DNA of 64,000 nucleotides from the NCBI GenBank assembly GCA_964020155.1, contig OZ026566.1, forward strand, positions 1,879,789-1,943,788, in the 5' to 3' direction. Numbering within the stretch: position 1 is the first letter of the stretch; each line of letters starts with the position of its first letter. This document shows, one piece after another, positions 36,701-48,026 of this stretch. The notes under the pieces are model-generated. The model had not been told where the DNA came from. It did no database searches and was given only the letters and a program-made list of their open reading frames with translations. This DNA comes from Chondrilla cf. caribensis. Lineage: Eukaryota; Porifera; Demospongiae; Chondrillida; Chondrillidae. The position numbers and the translations under genes are program-made.

Positions 36701-39700
36701 TGCTATAACATTATACCAACAGTCAGGTGACATATCAAGAGAACGACTGTATGAGAGCACCTTGTCTTTGGTGTCTTTACCGTGTGTACTTTCACCATGT
36801 CAGCATTCACCATGCAGTGGTGAATGCTACTTAAGGATATCAAACCATACGTACCTGGACAAGAAATGGTGATTTTGAGGTAGTAATATACAGAAAAGAC
36901 CAAGACACAGTTTGACTGCACTTTCATTCCACTCTGGAGATGGGAGGATAATGGGAACATTGAGAAGACATACAAGCATACACACACACCCATGCATGCG
37001 AGCACACACATGTTGGGACACACACACACAATCAGCATTTTGCTTCACATATGGACCTACGTAAGAAGTCCACACACACCTTCACCAACAATGTGCTTAT
37101 CTTCATCGGATGGTGGATCATGAACAAGCTTTAACAGAATATTCTGCAACAAATCCTTCAAAGGAGAGATAGATCACAGACAGCTATACACAGCACTTAC
37201 AGTATTTATTTCAAAAGATTATAATACTATAGTATTGTATAGTTATAGTTAACAGTATGGATATGAATTTACTCTATAACAAACAGTGACAACACATAAC
37301 ATACATGTTCATTTACATACAAAATAAGGTTATAACTGCTATGAGCTATATTGGCATCATACAAAGCTGAATAAATAAGCTTATAAATGTGGCATATTGT
37401 GAAAAAATACCAAGAGAGGAGTTCAAAAGGTTTACATAATGTTGGGCCCATTTCATACACATGCATACACATGCAAGGTCATGTCAAGAGATAGAATACT
37501 TGTCATGCACTGTTGTGCCAGTATATGTTACCTCAATCCTCTTGGATACACTGCTACTACCATGAAGCTTCTTGGCAATAGTAAGAGCATTAACACGACA
37601 CTACAATATTGGAGAAACACACATATAGTATATTCATTGCATGTAATGGAAGAGATCAAGTAAGCTGGTAGGGATACCTGAGGAGACCCACTCAAAGTTG
37701 CATCAAACAAAATCTGCAAGCATGTATCTTCTCTCCCACAACCATTCAAAAGGAGATCTTTCAAAGTAGTCAAACCCATCACAGAGTTTTCCTATTGAAG
37801 AAAGCACAGCATAGATAAGCAAGGCTAATACATAGGAACATTGCTTCAGTGTGTGGCATACCTCAGTATGGCAGAACATTTCGATCATTTGTAGCACTCC
37901 TGGTGTTATGCAAGGAGCATTTTGAACAATCTCAGAGAAGAACCTAAATGGTCAATTATCCATTCATTACAAATGAACAGAAAGTGAAATGATAGTTCAT
38001 GTCTCACTGGTTTCTGGGGCCAAATTTCACTTGACAAGACTCCAATAGCAACATCAAACTATCCTCATATTTGGCAAGGGATTCATGGTCTCCTATGTAC
38101 TCCTGATACAGCCAGTTACTTATCAGAGTTGAATTCTTCCTTGGATCCATCAGGAGAAACTGAACAAAGGCTTTGTGCATACATGCATACAGTAACATAC
38201 TGTAAGAAGGTGCTCTGTTAATTATGCACTAGAATGACAAATACGTAAGTGTGCGGAATTCAACAATATCTTGGTTGGAATATACTGTAAGCACACCATG
38301 GTCAATAGACTATACCATAATGAGGAAATCTACAGAATTGGAGTAATTTGATACTTCTACAGAAATTACACTAAGTTTAGACAATACAGGTATGCATTAA
38401 CATGCAATAGAAGACATTGCATCATACATATGTCTGTATAGAGTAATGTACACTACAGCTGAACCAGACGTATGAACACATACGTATACATATTATGTAC
38501 GTACCATCCTTCAAATTGTCAAAATCTCTTGCTAAGCTTCCTGCTAACTCTGTTTTCAGTAAATCCTAAGATGATATTATAGTGAAAATACATACTTATC
38601 CAATATAATAATGATATTATGCATGCTACTAGTGTAAAAAGGTACTAACAAATCTTATAGACTAACACAGCAATTGAAGTGATAACAAACAGTGTATAAG
38701 CTACATATTTCCCACCTGAGCATTAGAGTCTTCTTTAGCTATTCCAGTAGAAAGAACAGATGTTATTCACATCACAAAGTATACAACATGCAGATGTAGA
38801 GTAATTACTTACACAGTGGGTGGTTCAAGAGTCGATTGAATGCAAACATTCCCACATCATTGGCCTCATCCTCACCAGAATCCTTGATCAAATCACTTAT
38901 GTGGTAAAGGCGGCTTCGCTTGAGTTTCTAAAATGCAGCAAGAATGTCTAAAGTGTTACAGTATATTGAGGAGAGTCTCCTCAAGTCCAAATATCAACAT
39001 ATAAAACACCATAATCATGCTGCACCCCATGGCTCAACACCTCACATTTAATGTATGCATAAAACCCCCAAGCTATACGAGATTAATGTTATTAATGATT
39101 CAATTCAACTTGTTTCAACATAGGAAAAAATACTAATACAATAATCGGTTATGTGACAGTCACTTAAAATAGAATTTAAAAAGTGGACAAATTGCTTGTA
39201 GTATCCATGTACAATGGTGCACAGAACAATACTTCAGTTGATGAATGTACAATACCCATTGTATGCACGAATTGACAAGATTGAAAATTTCCCTTAACCT
39301 GTCTTCTTAACACAGCCATATTATTTTACATATCTATTGTAGGATATGGTATGATATGCAATAGTAGATATAGGTTATAAAAGTGTTCAATATGAAAACA
39401 AACCTGGACATGCAGCTGTGGTGGGGCAACAGGCATCTACACAATTATCAAGAGTAGAAAGGTGCGTTTAAGGGCACAAGATAAAGTACGTATGCACTGT
39501 ACATATGTAACTACAACAAATTATGTACATACGTATGTCATGTATAAAACCTAGTACTAAGCTATGGTTTTCACCTTTTTAGGACTTGCATTTATCATCT
39601 TTTTGGGACGTTTTTCAGACTGTATACTGGACAATATCTACAAAAGTGAGCAGTGTTTATGTTTACAATGACTAATATGTAGATGTGTGAAATTTGAGAA

Positions 39701-42700
39701 AAGCATGAGATGAAACATTACATCCATCACAACATTTAAACATACACAAGTACCTCTGCCACACCACCCTCAACCACATCTGAGTTCTCAGCTGGTTTGA
39801 TCATTGATTCTTCCTCATTTTCATTGTCGTCATCATCAAGTTCCTTATTAACATACCGCACAAAAGCCTCATCTGACAACAAAATGGTCTCAAAGAGTCC
39901 CAAACTATTTGCAATGTGACACACAGTACTCCGTTGCCTCTCGGATATTTGTTCCACTTCTGAGAAAACAGGATCATATGACTTTCCTTCCCTAGGACTG
40001 CCTAGTACAGAGACTCGTTTCATTCTAGCTCTAACCCCAGCCAAAGTGGCACTCTGGTCCATCTGTGTGATAAAATAGGAAAAATAAAGTAGTTATTAGG
40101 AAATTTCTGTACAGGATAGACACACATACAAGCATATGCATCACCAGTCTGATACACTTCATCCCCCAGTGGACTGAGTATAACACAAAAACATGAATTT
40201 TAACCAATATAGTTATGAATTGATACACTGTTCTAATTCATGCGTAAATACAGTACAAATACACAAATGTGCACAGTGGTGGAAGTACCATATCATGATG
40301 TTCCACACTTTCACCACCAATGGAGACCAATTGAGCAGCCAGCAGGCATGCTGTTTCTTGAATCTGAATATCACAGGACACAGTAGAACCGTACATGTGT
40401 GAAACAATGTGATCAATTAAATATGTATGCATGTACAACATCAACATCAGTGTAAAAGTGATGCATAAATAAGCCTAAAACACATCATTATCATTTCTTT
40501 TGGTTTTGCATTGACAGTTTCAATCATTTAGGATGGATGTCATATATACATAGAGCATAAAGCATAGCATATACAATAACTATGTATGTACATATGACTC
40601 AATAAACAAATGACATAACAGATATTAGGATTAACAAGATGTAGTAGATATGTATGTACACACTTGCTCAGGTGTTCCTGGAGAATGAGCCACTTGATAG
40701 ATTTGTAAAAATGATTGTGGAATATCAGGTGGTAGTTTTGCCATAGAACTAATTACAGTGTCTATTACAGTATCAATGTCAACCAATGCTGGAACAATCT
40801 GGTCTGCAATAGATGTGATTTCTTCAATAAGACTCAGCTCCTTCCTACGATGATGAGCTTTAGTTGTAGACAGCTGAGAAGACAACTGTGAAGGTGGGTG
40901 TAGTATAACATTTTCATCATCGTCCAAATCCTAGATAAAAATGAAGAAATCACTACAAACTTGAGAGTTCTGTACCACCTGTGGTTTATACTCACAAGTT
41001 CTTTAGCTTTTTTGGAATCAGATTGCTCTAATGAAGAAGCAGGGTGGACCCTACATGCAACAACAAATGTTGTTACAATTATCATTCAGTGATTCAACTA
41101 TATATTTCACAGTATGATATCATCAATCAGATATTATGTATGCTTATACAGTAGTATGTATATAATATGAACACAAGTACCGTGCTCTTTTGTCTTTCAG
41201 CATAGAATTGGCCTTTTGACAAGCCTTTGATATCTAATATAAAGTAAATGGTACAATACACAACAGGTCTACCAAGTATGCTGTAGTAGAGCACCTATGA
41301 CTAGAGGGAACCTGAACGAATATGAACATAAGGTAGTGGTCCATGAAAACATACTTCTGATTGTGAGCATCCCAAGGACAATGCAACTCTTTCCAACCGG
41401 GTGTGATGTTCCACTGTTGGGATGAAAGCGATAACAGGCAAATTAAGAGAAAATTTGATAAAGAAAGTTGATAACACTTACATGCGTGAGGCTCTCGGAT
41501 GAGATTCAAGCAGTGGACCTCGAGTAAGAAATCACAACAATTGTGAACATACATCCAATGATAAAGACACTGTTCTTGCAAAAAGTGCTGTTGTAAAGTG
41601 ATATCACTGTATACAGAGCTACAGGTATGTGTTTACTGTGCTGTTGTGGGTTAAATGCAGTAGTTAAGAGGTTGGACTGTAAACCCAGCTCATGTTATTG
41701 ATCATTGCTCAATTGTTAACCTAGTTTAAATACCTTTAGCTGTTTTCTAATACTGTTTCTTTGCGATTCTGAAAAAGTCTCCAACACATTGTCTGTATGA
41801 TTAACAGTACACACATCTCTTACTATACTTGCAGTCCTTTTGAAGAATACAGTACTCACATGCAAGACTGTCGACTACTTCTACAGCAAATTCAACATAA
41901 TCAGCTCTCTTTCTAGCCAAATTGAGTAAACTTGACACACATGCCATAATATTTACACTGTATTGATATAGAAACAATCACTCAGATTCATTCACACTGA
42001 CAGAAAAAATAAGTTCATCACAGGAACTGTATGTAAAGTTGAAAAGTTTCACCTTGCCAAGCTCACAGATTTGGCTAGTGTAACCATGCTTTTTATCATA
42101 TTGTCAGCTTCGTCTCTCAATGCAACTACAGGTAGAATGGGATGTCTCTCTGGAATCTATGCACAAAACAAATAAGAGAAGTTAATATGCTAAAGCTCAA
42201 GCGTATCACACGAGTAAATAAATTCATGTACATATATCACATCAGTGAAGCTGGAGGTAAACTATATAAGATGGAATACTATTGAGAAATGGATTTAAAC
42301 TCACCACTTGACAGTCTGTTTGCACAAGTATGGCTGCTTCCATAAACTTAATGGCAAGTGTGTGGCACCTTTCAAATAAAATATTCAACACAACGAGTAA
42401 GAATATATGTAATTATGAAACACAACTGTCATTGAAGTGTACAAATGTTACACCTATAGTTGCATAAAAATTAGTTATAGCAGCGCTTGCAACAGAAACA
42501 AAACCCTGTATTTATACATTTACTCTACAGAATTGAAGAATTACGTATATTATATTGTCCACTTTGTACATAAAAGCCCCCTTATTAAACCACAAAATAT
42601 CTACTAAAAAGCTCAACTAACACATTGAATACATGATTCCTTAGTTTCAATTACATGCAAACACACAAAAGCACAGCACAGCAAGTGTATATGTACATAT

Positions 42701-44792
42701 GTTCACATACCCATCATTTTCCGAATAGATCAATTCCAAGACTTTGGTTTTCAGTTGATTAATTTCCTTTGTATCAAAACATAAAATGAAATTATATACT
42801 GTACTAATAGGGCAACCTCAGTGAGCACACGTGTGTACATACTTTTAGCAGTTCTATTTCCCTGGAATCTGTACTTCTAATGTGAATTATTGTCTATTAC
42901 AAGGAAATGCCCAGTATATACACATGTAAACACATCCGTGTGTCTAAACATCTCCAGTCAAACCTTCATCATTAATGGGTATAATGAGATGATGGCGGAT
43001 GCTACCCTTTTGGTAACTGTGATGTTGCTATCATCAAACATGTACAGTAACTGTGGTAGAGTTCGATCCAAAAAAAGATTTTCAACTTTGCTGTAAAGAA
43101 AAAGAAATAATGGAACCCAGAAAACTCAATGTCACTCCAATTGGTATACAGTACAGCTTACCAAGCTTCTTCAACAAAGCTAACAACTAGTTTTCGAACT
43201 TCATGGGATGGATCCTGTTGAAATGCTAGAACCTCCTGATGAAATATATATAAATATATATGCATCATAATATGTGGAGAGATACCACGTGGCTCAAAGA
43301 AAAAGTGAGCTCTCATCTGTGATGTAAGCCTGTCTTCATTTGATTTTACCCAGATCATGATCAGTGTCCCTACCACTTATCATAATCCTACCAACACTCA
43401 TTTACCCTTCAATTACAGTAATATCCTTTAATATAAGGGCAAAACTGAAGTAGTGTGTAGTGCATTAAAAGACACAATACTACAAAGACACAATAATAAG
43501 CACTGCTACCATGAGACACAGTTATATTTGTCCTGTGTGGATTACAGTAGATACAGACACTTTTGTCCCTGACTGGGACTCGGGTTGTGCCAACGATACT
43601 ATTGTTAATTAGACAAATGTGCCCATACCTCTATTGTAGTCCACCCAGGTGGGAAAAATGACTAAAATATATCAGGCTGAGTTCCTTTCACAATTTTGGC
43701 ACCTTGAAGTACAAAAGTGAACCCATGGAATGAAGGTTCTGGGTAATAAAGTGGGGGTGGCATCTTGTTCTACTCACTAAGAATGATTTGCTTGCACCAC
43801 TTATGATAATCAGATCACAAATGAAAATTATTGATCTTTTGATTAATTGATTAATCATCCCAGCAATGGTTTGTACACACTAATGAAACTGTAGGTGTAT
43901 ACATTAGAAAAAGGGCAGTTTACAAGTGGAACAAATAAGTAGGTTTAGCATGAGTCAAGGATAAGAATACAAGTACTGTATTCAACTCAAGATTCAGGAG
44001 ACCTAAAACATACTGGAATTACTTAAGTTTTAAATATGGCAGTACATGATTCCAACTACGTGACAAAACTGTGACACTCACATCATAAAAACTGTCCAAT
44101 AACTCGATATCCTTGTGAATCAACAATTCATGCACCTTACCAAAAACACAATAAATATCATATAAACTTTTACATTGCAAATATGAGAGAAAACTGCATA
44201 TACACAAAAAAATAAATTGCTAGCATACACAAACTATAGCAGATCAGAGCATTTCTACACCAAAATTCAATAGATAAAGATGTACATCAGATGTATGTAC
44301 CTTTCTCAAACACTCAAGCTTTTCAGTCTTGTTGCTTAATTGTGCATTGTTGATTAGTGATACAACCTTTATTGACAGGATGGTCACAATATGCATCAGG
44401 TACGTACAGTTAAACATGAATATACACGTACACAGTATTATATCACCAGAATGTACAAAATGCAGCCAGATTTCATAATCAAAACAACATAGAAAACATT
44501 GTGATATTAACACTCGAACATGAACACAATACTACACATAATATCATTCTGAAAGAAACATGCGTCAGGTAAGTGATCTTTGTTTCTTCGAAGGAAGACG
44601 TTGACTAAGAAGAAATTTAGCTTCAACAGTATCAGTAATAAGACGATACTAATAAGAGGTCTCAAGCTAAACTCATCAGAACCAACATTTCTATTGCTAA
44701 GGTAAACGTACTAACAACAATGAAAGTCTATTATAAGTGTTACTACTTCGCCCATGTAGACGAACCTGCTCTCGCGAAGGATTTTCCGCCAT
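33740..44792 (-). CDS. SYMPK: Symplekin, scaffold of mRNA 3'-end processing
   Basis: HEAT-repeat scaffold linking CPSF, CstF and the histone cleavage complex in the nucleus. Exons (minus, first to last): 44792-44766, 44366-44301, 44135-44082, 43235-43162, 43090-42964, one unresolved near 42840, 42775-42711, 42368-42305, 42156-42053, 41957-41860, 41792-41734, 41519-41483, 41413-41355, 41233-41181, 41050-40996, 40930-40664, 40363-40289, 40062-39754, 39637-39575, 39436-39404, 38927-38813, 38738-38716, 38565-38505, about 38190-38008, 37943-37862, 37791-37678, 37600-37532, 37143-37080, 36933-36855, 36474-36405, 36291-36183, 36120-36020, 35842-35755, 35658-35566, 34884-34775, 34683-34606, 34500-34453, 33808-33740. 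Landmarks: AFQQDPSHEVRKLVVSFVEE, WLYQEY...LAKYEDSL, CPAGAETLVLRLL, KDVRFLIPVIKGL, RRSPLPVIFMRT, IWKAPKLWQGFVHCC, all symplekin signatures. The final exon(s) and two junctions do not close. Starts at MAENPSREQ. Confidence 0.93.
34135..34310. repeat. MITE-like repeat, second copy of the 26.6 kb family
   Basis: Begins TACAGTTAAACCTC near 34141 and contains ATTGTGGGCACTGGTA and TTGGTTACAACGTTGAACAGG in the same order as 26700-26760. Lies in a symplekin intron (33809-34452). Confidence 0.55.
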
Positions 44793-44918
44793 TTTACATA
44801 TTACCAATATGGCGTAGGTATATTCATAGATACTGTACCGGTGGCCGACCTAGTCTGGCGTAGCCGACCCATTATCCGCCATTTTATTTTGTTGGGGCGG
44901 ACCCTTGATTACTCTATA

Positions 44919-44996
44919 TAGCTAGACCGTCCCTAAGAGGCGCCCAGGGGCGGAAAAAGGAAGGGACGGTCTAGCCCAAGTAGCGATTAGTTCACA
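44919..44996. repeat. Solo terminus of family-A transposon
   Basis: GCTAGACCGTCCCTAAGAGG through GGGACGGTCTAGCCCAAGTA to TTCACACCTGCC matches the ends at 32213 and 58920; the 13-base arms GCTAGACCGTCCC/GGGACGGTCTAGC are perfect. No opposite end is nearby. Confidence 0.8.
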
Positions 44997-45024
44997 CCTG
45001 CCAATTAAGAAATAACACGTGTAG

Positions 45025-45250
45025 CTGCATTCGTTTGTTTAATCTATTCTATATTTTGTCTACTCTATTGAAATGTATGGACAAGTCCGAAAACACGGAA
45101 TAACAGACCCTGTCGGCAGTTCGGAACGGTCACTTTACCTTTTTATTCGCTTTTCTTTTCCTGTACTGATTGCGATGATGTATTTCATGTATTCCGATGT
45201 TACGATGTAATTTTCGATCGCGTTTGTTATGCGTTCCGATGATCTTATAA
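45025..45250 (+). repeat. Inverted partial copy of the hammerhead repeat (left arm)
   Basis: Reverse complement of 20285-20522, from CATTCGTTTGTTTAAT to CCGATGATCTTATAAC, with few differences. It faces the direct copy at 45795-45960, so the two halves flank the ribozyme head to head. Confidence 0.85.
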
Positions 45251-45261
45251 CACACACACAC

Positions 45262-45320
<59 letters not shown>

Positions 45321-45356
45321 ACACAAGCATACACACACATGCACACACACAGCCCA
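45247..45356. repeat. (CA)n microsatellite
   Basis: Nearly pure CA dinucleotide repeat with a few T and G interruptions, between the left arm and the ribozyme. Confidence 0.95.
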
Positions 45357-45382
45357 CTAAAAATATACTATACACACAAGTA

Positions 45383-45436
45383 GCTGTAGACACTAACATT
45401 GTAGTGTTTCGGCCTTCAGAGCCTCGTCAGTACAGC
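45383..45436 (-). ncRNA. Type I hammerhead ribozyme, copy 2
   Basis: All 54 bases are identical to 20109-20162, so the same three perfect stems, CTGACGA and GAAA cores and GUC site are present; predicted cleavage between 45389 and 45388. Identity extends into the flanks from about 45356 to 45478, with a few substitutions. Confidence 0.9.
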
Positions 45437-45608
45437 ATTAATATTTTCACACAAGTGTACACGCTGGTACACACACATCAATATCACAATACTGTAGTAT
45501 GTCTATACTCTGTGTACTGTCACAAATACACACATCCAAACATGTGAAATGATTGTGAATACAATAACTACAAAAAGTAAATTCCAACACAGCACTGACT
45601 GTTTCAGG

Positions 45609-45633
45609 GCACACACACCCACCCACACCCACC

Positions 45634-45680
<47 letters not shown>

Positions 45681-45709
45681 ACACACACACACACCCACAC
45701 CCACACCCA

Positions 45710-45757
<48 letters not shown>
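45609..45757. repeat. (CA)n / (CCCACA)n microsatellite
   Basis: CA repeat with interspersed CCCACA and CCCACC hexamers between the ribozyme and the right arm of the repeat. Confidence 0.95.
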
Positions 45758-45759
<2 letters not shown>

Positions 45760-45794
45760 TGTGCGAATGTGCAGAATCACAGATTTGCCACTCC

Positions 45795-45960
45795 TTTATA
45801 TACCCGCTGGACACTTCAAATTTCGCGCCATAATGACGTCAGAATATTGATCGAAATCCACTGCGTTGCCGTGTTGGCGAATACGTTATTAGATCATCGG
45901 AACGCATAACAAACGCGATCGAAAATTACATCGTAACATCCGAATACAACTCGATACAGC
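45795..45960 (-). repeat. Direct partial copy of the hammerhead repeat (right arm)
   Basis: Matches 20227-20384 (ACCCGCTGGACACTTCAAAT to AACTCGATACAGCA), with a short insertion (CGTGTTGG) near 45870. Similarity ends at 45962, where gene-like sequence begins. Orientation is given as that of the ribozyme strand. Confidence 0.85.
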
Positions 45961-46533
45961 AATGGGAAATATGAATTGGAAACTTCGGACGGACGAAAAT
46001 TTGCCGTACTACATTTCGAAGGCTATTACATAGCTCCTTCTCATCCATCTGATGTTATAAGGGTTGAAGAGCAATGGTAAGTAATAGTTTCGACATTTGA
46101 GTGCCAAAATGGACTGCTTGCAATTGTGTACTTACGCCGTTATCTACCGAAAACACTTTCCAATAAATAGACTTTCGAAGGTTCTTCCATCTTCCTCCGG
46201 GTTTTCCTTGCATATTGGCATAGGGCACTTTGTAGGGCATGCTTCGAGCATCATTTTGGTATATGACGCGCTCGTGAGCGTTTTTTTTTGAATGGCTATC
46301 CAGTCGATAGAAACTTGATAATGGCAATTTACATGATAATGTGTAATATAGTGCGATATTTCCAATAGTTGTAACTCAATGCTGTGTACATACTGTGATA
46401 TTATACCTGTGTATATGTATGTTATGCATATAATATAATACTAATTCTTGAAATCTTTACTTAATATTTTCCTCCATTTCACTGTAGGGACATGTTTGAA
46501 ACTGGGACAATTATCTTAACCGTTTCCTTCTAG
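45958..46533 (+). pseudogene. Two-exon gene fragment of unknown family
   Basis: Exon-like 45958-46077 follows a TACAG acceptor and ends at GTAAGT; it is open in one frame as NGKYELETSDGRKFAVLHF then EGYYIAPSHPSDVIRVEEQ. It ends in phase 2, and a second exon-like stretch 46488-46533 behind a pyrimidine-rich ACTGTAG acceptor completes the codon and continues DMFETGTIILTVSF to a stop. Frame, splice sites and composition look like real protein-coding sequence, but no start exon is visible upstream because the ribozyme repeat adjoins directly. I do not recognise the family. It could be a captured or truncated host gene end. Confidence 0.5.
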
Positions 46534-46765
46534 TATCGCGATAGATGCTTCCTACTGTGGCTTTTTCAGTGTTGTGACGAGTGTCTTGAGTTTGCTAAAG
46601 GAATGTAATTGCATGACTGCTGCGATTGCCATTTTACTAATTATATTGCATTCGACCCCGCCCCTTTACTACCACTATTGAATAGCATTGTCCCCAGACC
46701 CTTTCTCTGCCCCAACAAAATAAAATGGCGGATCAAGGGTCGGCTACGCCAGACTAGTAGTAGAC

Positions 46766-47494
46766 CTTTACAGGCCTCACAGTAACTCCACCTTCATTAT
46801 AATGTCTAATGCTCGAGATTCTTCCTTGAAATCATTTGATCATGAGTTATATGTTACGTACTATATTCGTTCAAAGTACAATGTAAAAACCATTGCATGA
46901 GTGAAGCATGTGTTGGAGTATATATCTATATGGTGTGGTGGTAATTACAGTAACGGTAGGGGTGGCTTCCTGCTATTCAGAGCATGTTCCATCACTCTGT
47001 GGTCTATCTGACTATTCCGCACCCTTTTTTCCTCTTATCACCTCAATTTCTCTAATTATAATTATCTGTTTTATTGCCAATCACTAATGATGTGGTTCCT
47101 CCCCATATTATAAACATGCACCACCCTCAAATAATAGCCACACTCACAGCCAGCTGAAAAAAAGTAGCCATGGTTTCTATTGAGGAAATACTGTTTACGC
47201 AATACAATAAAGTATTAATTTTTAACTTTTCACCTCAAACATTGCATACAAAAGAAAAGGATACGAAATGAGTTATTATGATTATGATTACATGATGTAA
47301 TAATTAAATAAAATAACTGCAAGGTATAGCAAAAATCATTGAAGCTAACAATATCGCAATAAATTGAGAAGCAAACTCATTAATAACACACAATACTTAG
47401 TTGCATATTTTACACAGGTATAACATGGTTTCTTTATATGAAATTACATACGTTGTTACCCACACACAAACTTCTTTACTGTACAAAGACACTT
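46766..47494. other. Intergenic spacer downstream of Son of sevenless
   Basis: AT-rich, with no gene or repeat recognised. It should hold the 3' UTR of the gene to its right. Confidence 0.5.
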
Positions 47495-48026
47495 TCATAA
47501 TTCCGGCTTGGGAGGTAGTGGGGGAGGAGGACTCATACTAGAGTTGTCTTGATCTCTGTTTGGTCTGGGTGGGAGGGGTGGGGCAATTACACCTGATAAT
47601 ACAGGCACTTGTGCTGATCTGTACTCAATATCACCAACGTTGAGTTCAACTAACTCCTTTGGAGGCACAGGTGGAGGAAGATGTGGTGCTATAGGCAGTG
47701 GTTCAGATCTGTTGTCGTCATCGCCAATAGTGGGCTCAACTACCTCTTTTGGGGGCACGGGTGGAGGAAGATCCATTCTTGGCTCTCTTGGAGGTAATGG
47801 TGGAAGAATGGGTTTCTGGGGTATGGTGACCGGGGGATCCGGGCCCTTTTCAGGCAAGGGAGGTGCACCCACAGGAGGTTTGGGAGGCAGAGGTGGGGCT
47901 GTACTATTAATAGTGATCTCAAAGAAGTCTTCACTCTTGATACTTGTAAGACTTTCTGAAAATGAATTGAGAGCTGATCCTGATACTTGCTTGGGTTTTG
48001 GAGAGGGTCCAATGTCAGAAGATCTT
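47495..48026 (-). other. Proline-rich SH3-binding tail of Son of sevenless
   Basis: Last exon. At least six class II SH3 ligand motifs (PxxPx[KR]) are visible: [23 protein letters not shown] twice, PPLPPRPN and the extreme C-terminal PPLPPKPEL. In other Sos proteins such motifs bind the SH3 domains of GRB2. Two successive blocks starting LPPPVPPKE(V/L)VE are a recognisable internal duplication of about 30 residues. Confidence 0.85.

Larger units (their letters stand above)
44846..46765. mobile_element. Composite inverted-repeat insertion
   Basis: Ends about 44851-44897 and 46709-46756 are near-identical inverted copies (TAGTCTGGCGTAGCCGACCC and CCGCCATTTTATTTTGTTGG). Inside, in order: a family-A transposon terminus, an inverted part of the hammerhead repeat, CA repeats, the hammerhead, more CA repeats, a direct part of the hammerhead repeat, and a two-exon gene fragment. 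It begins only about 55 bases upstream of the symplekin start codon. Whether the whole is one mobile unit or an inverted duplication of a promoter with later insertions cannot be settled here. Confidence 0.55.

Noticed and set aside
45447..45833. Long open frames of Cys-Val or Thr-His repeats
   Set aside because: They are translations of the CA microsatellite.
46097..46327. Overlapping open frames on both strands between the two blocks of the gene fragment
   Set aside because: They lie in what reads as an intron between matched splice sites, and no frame shows a known motif.
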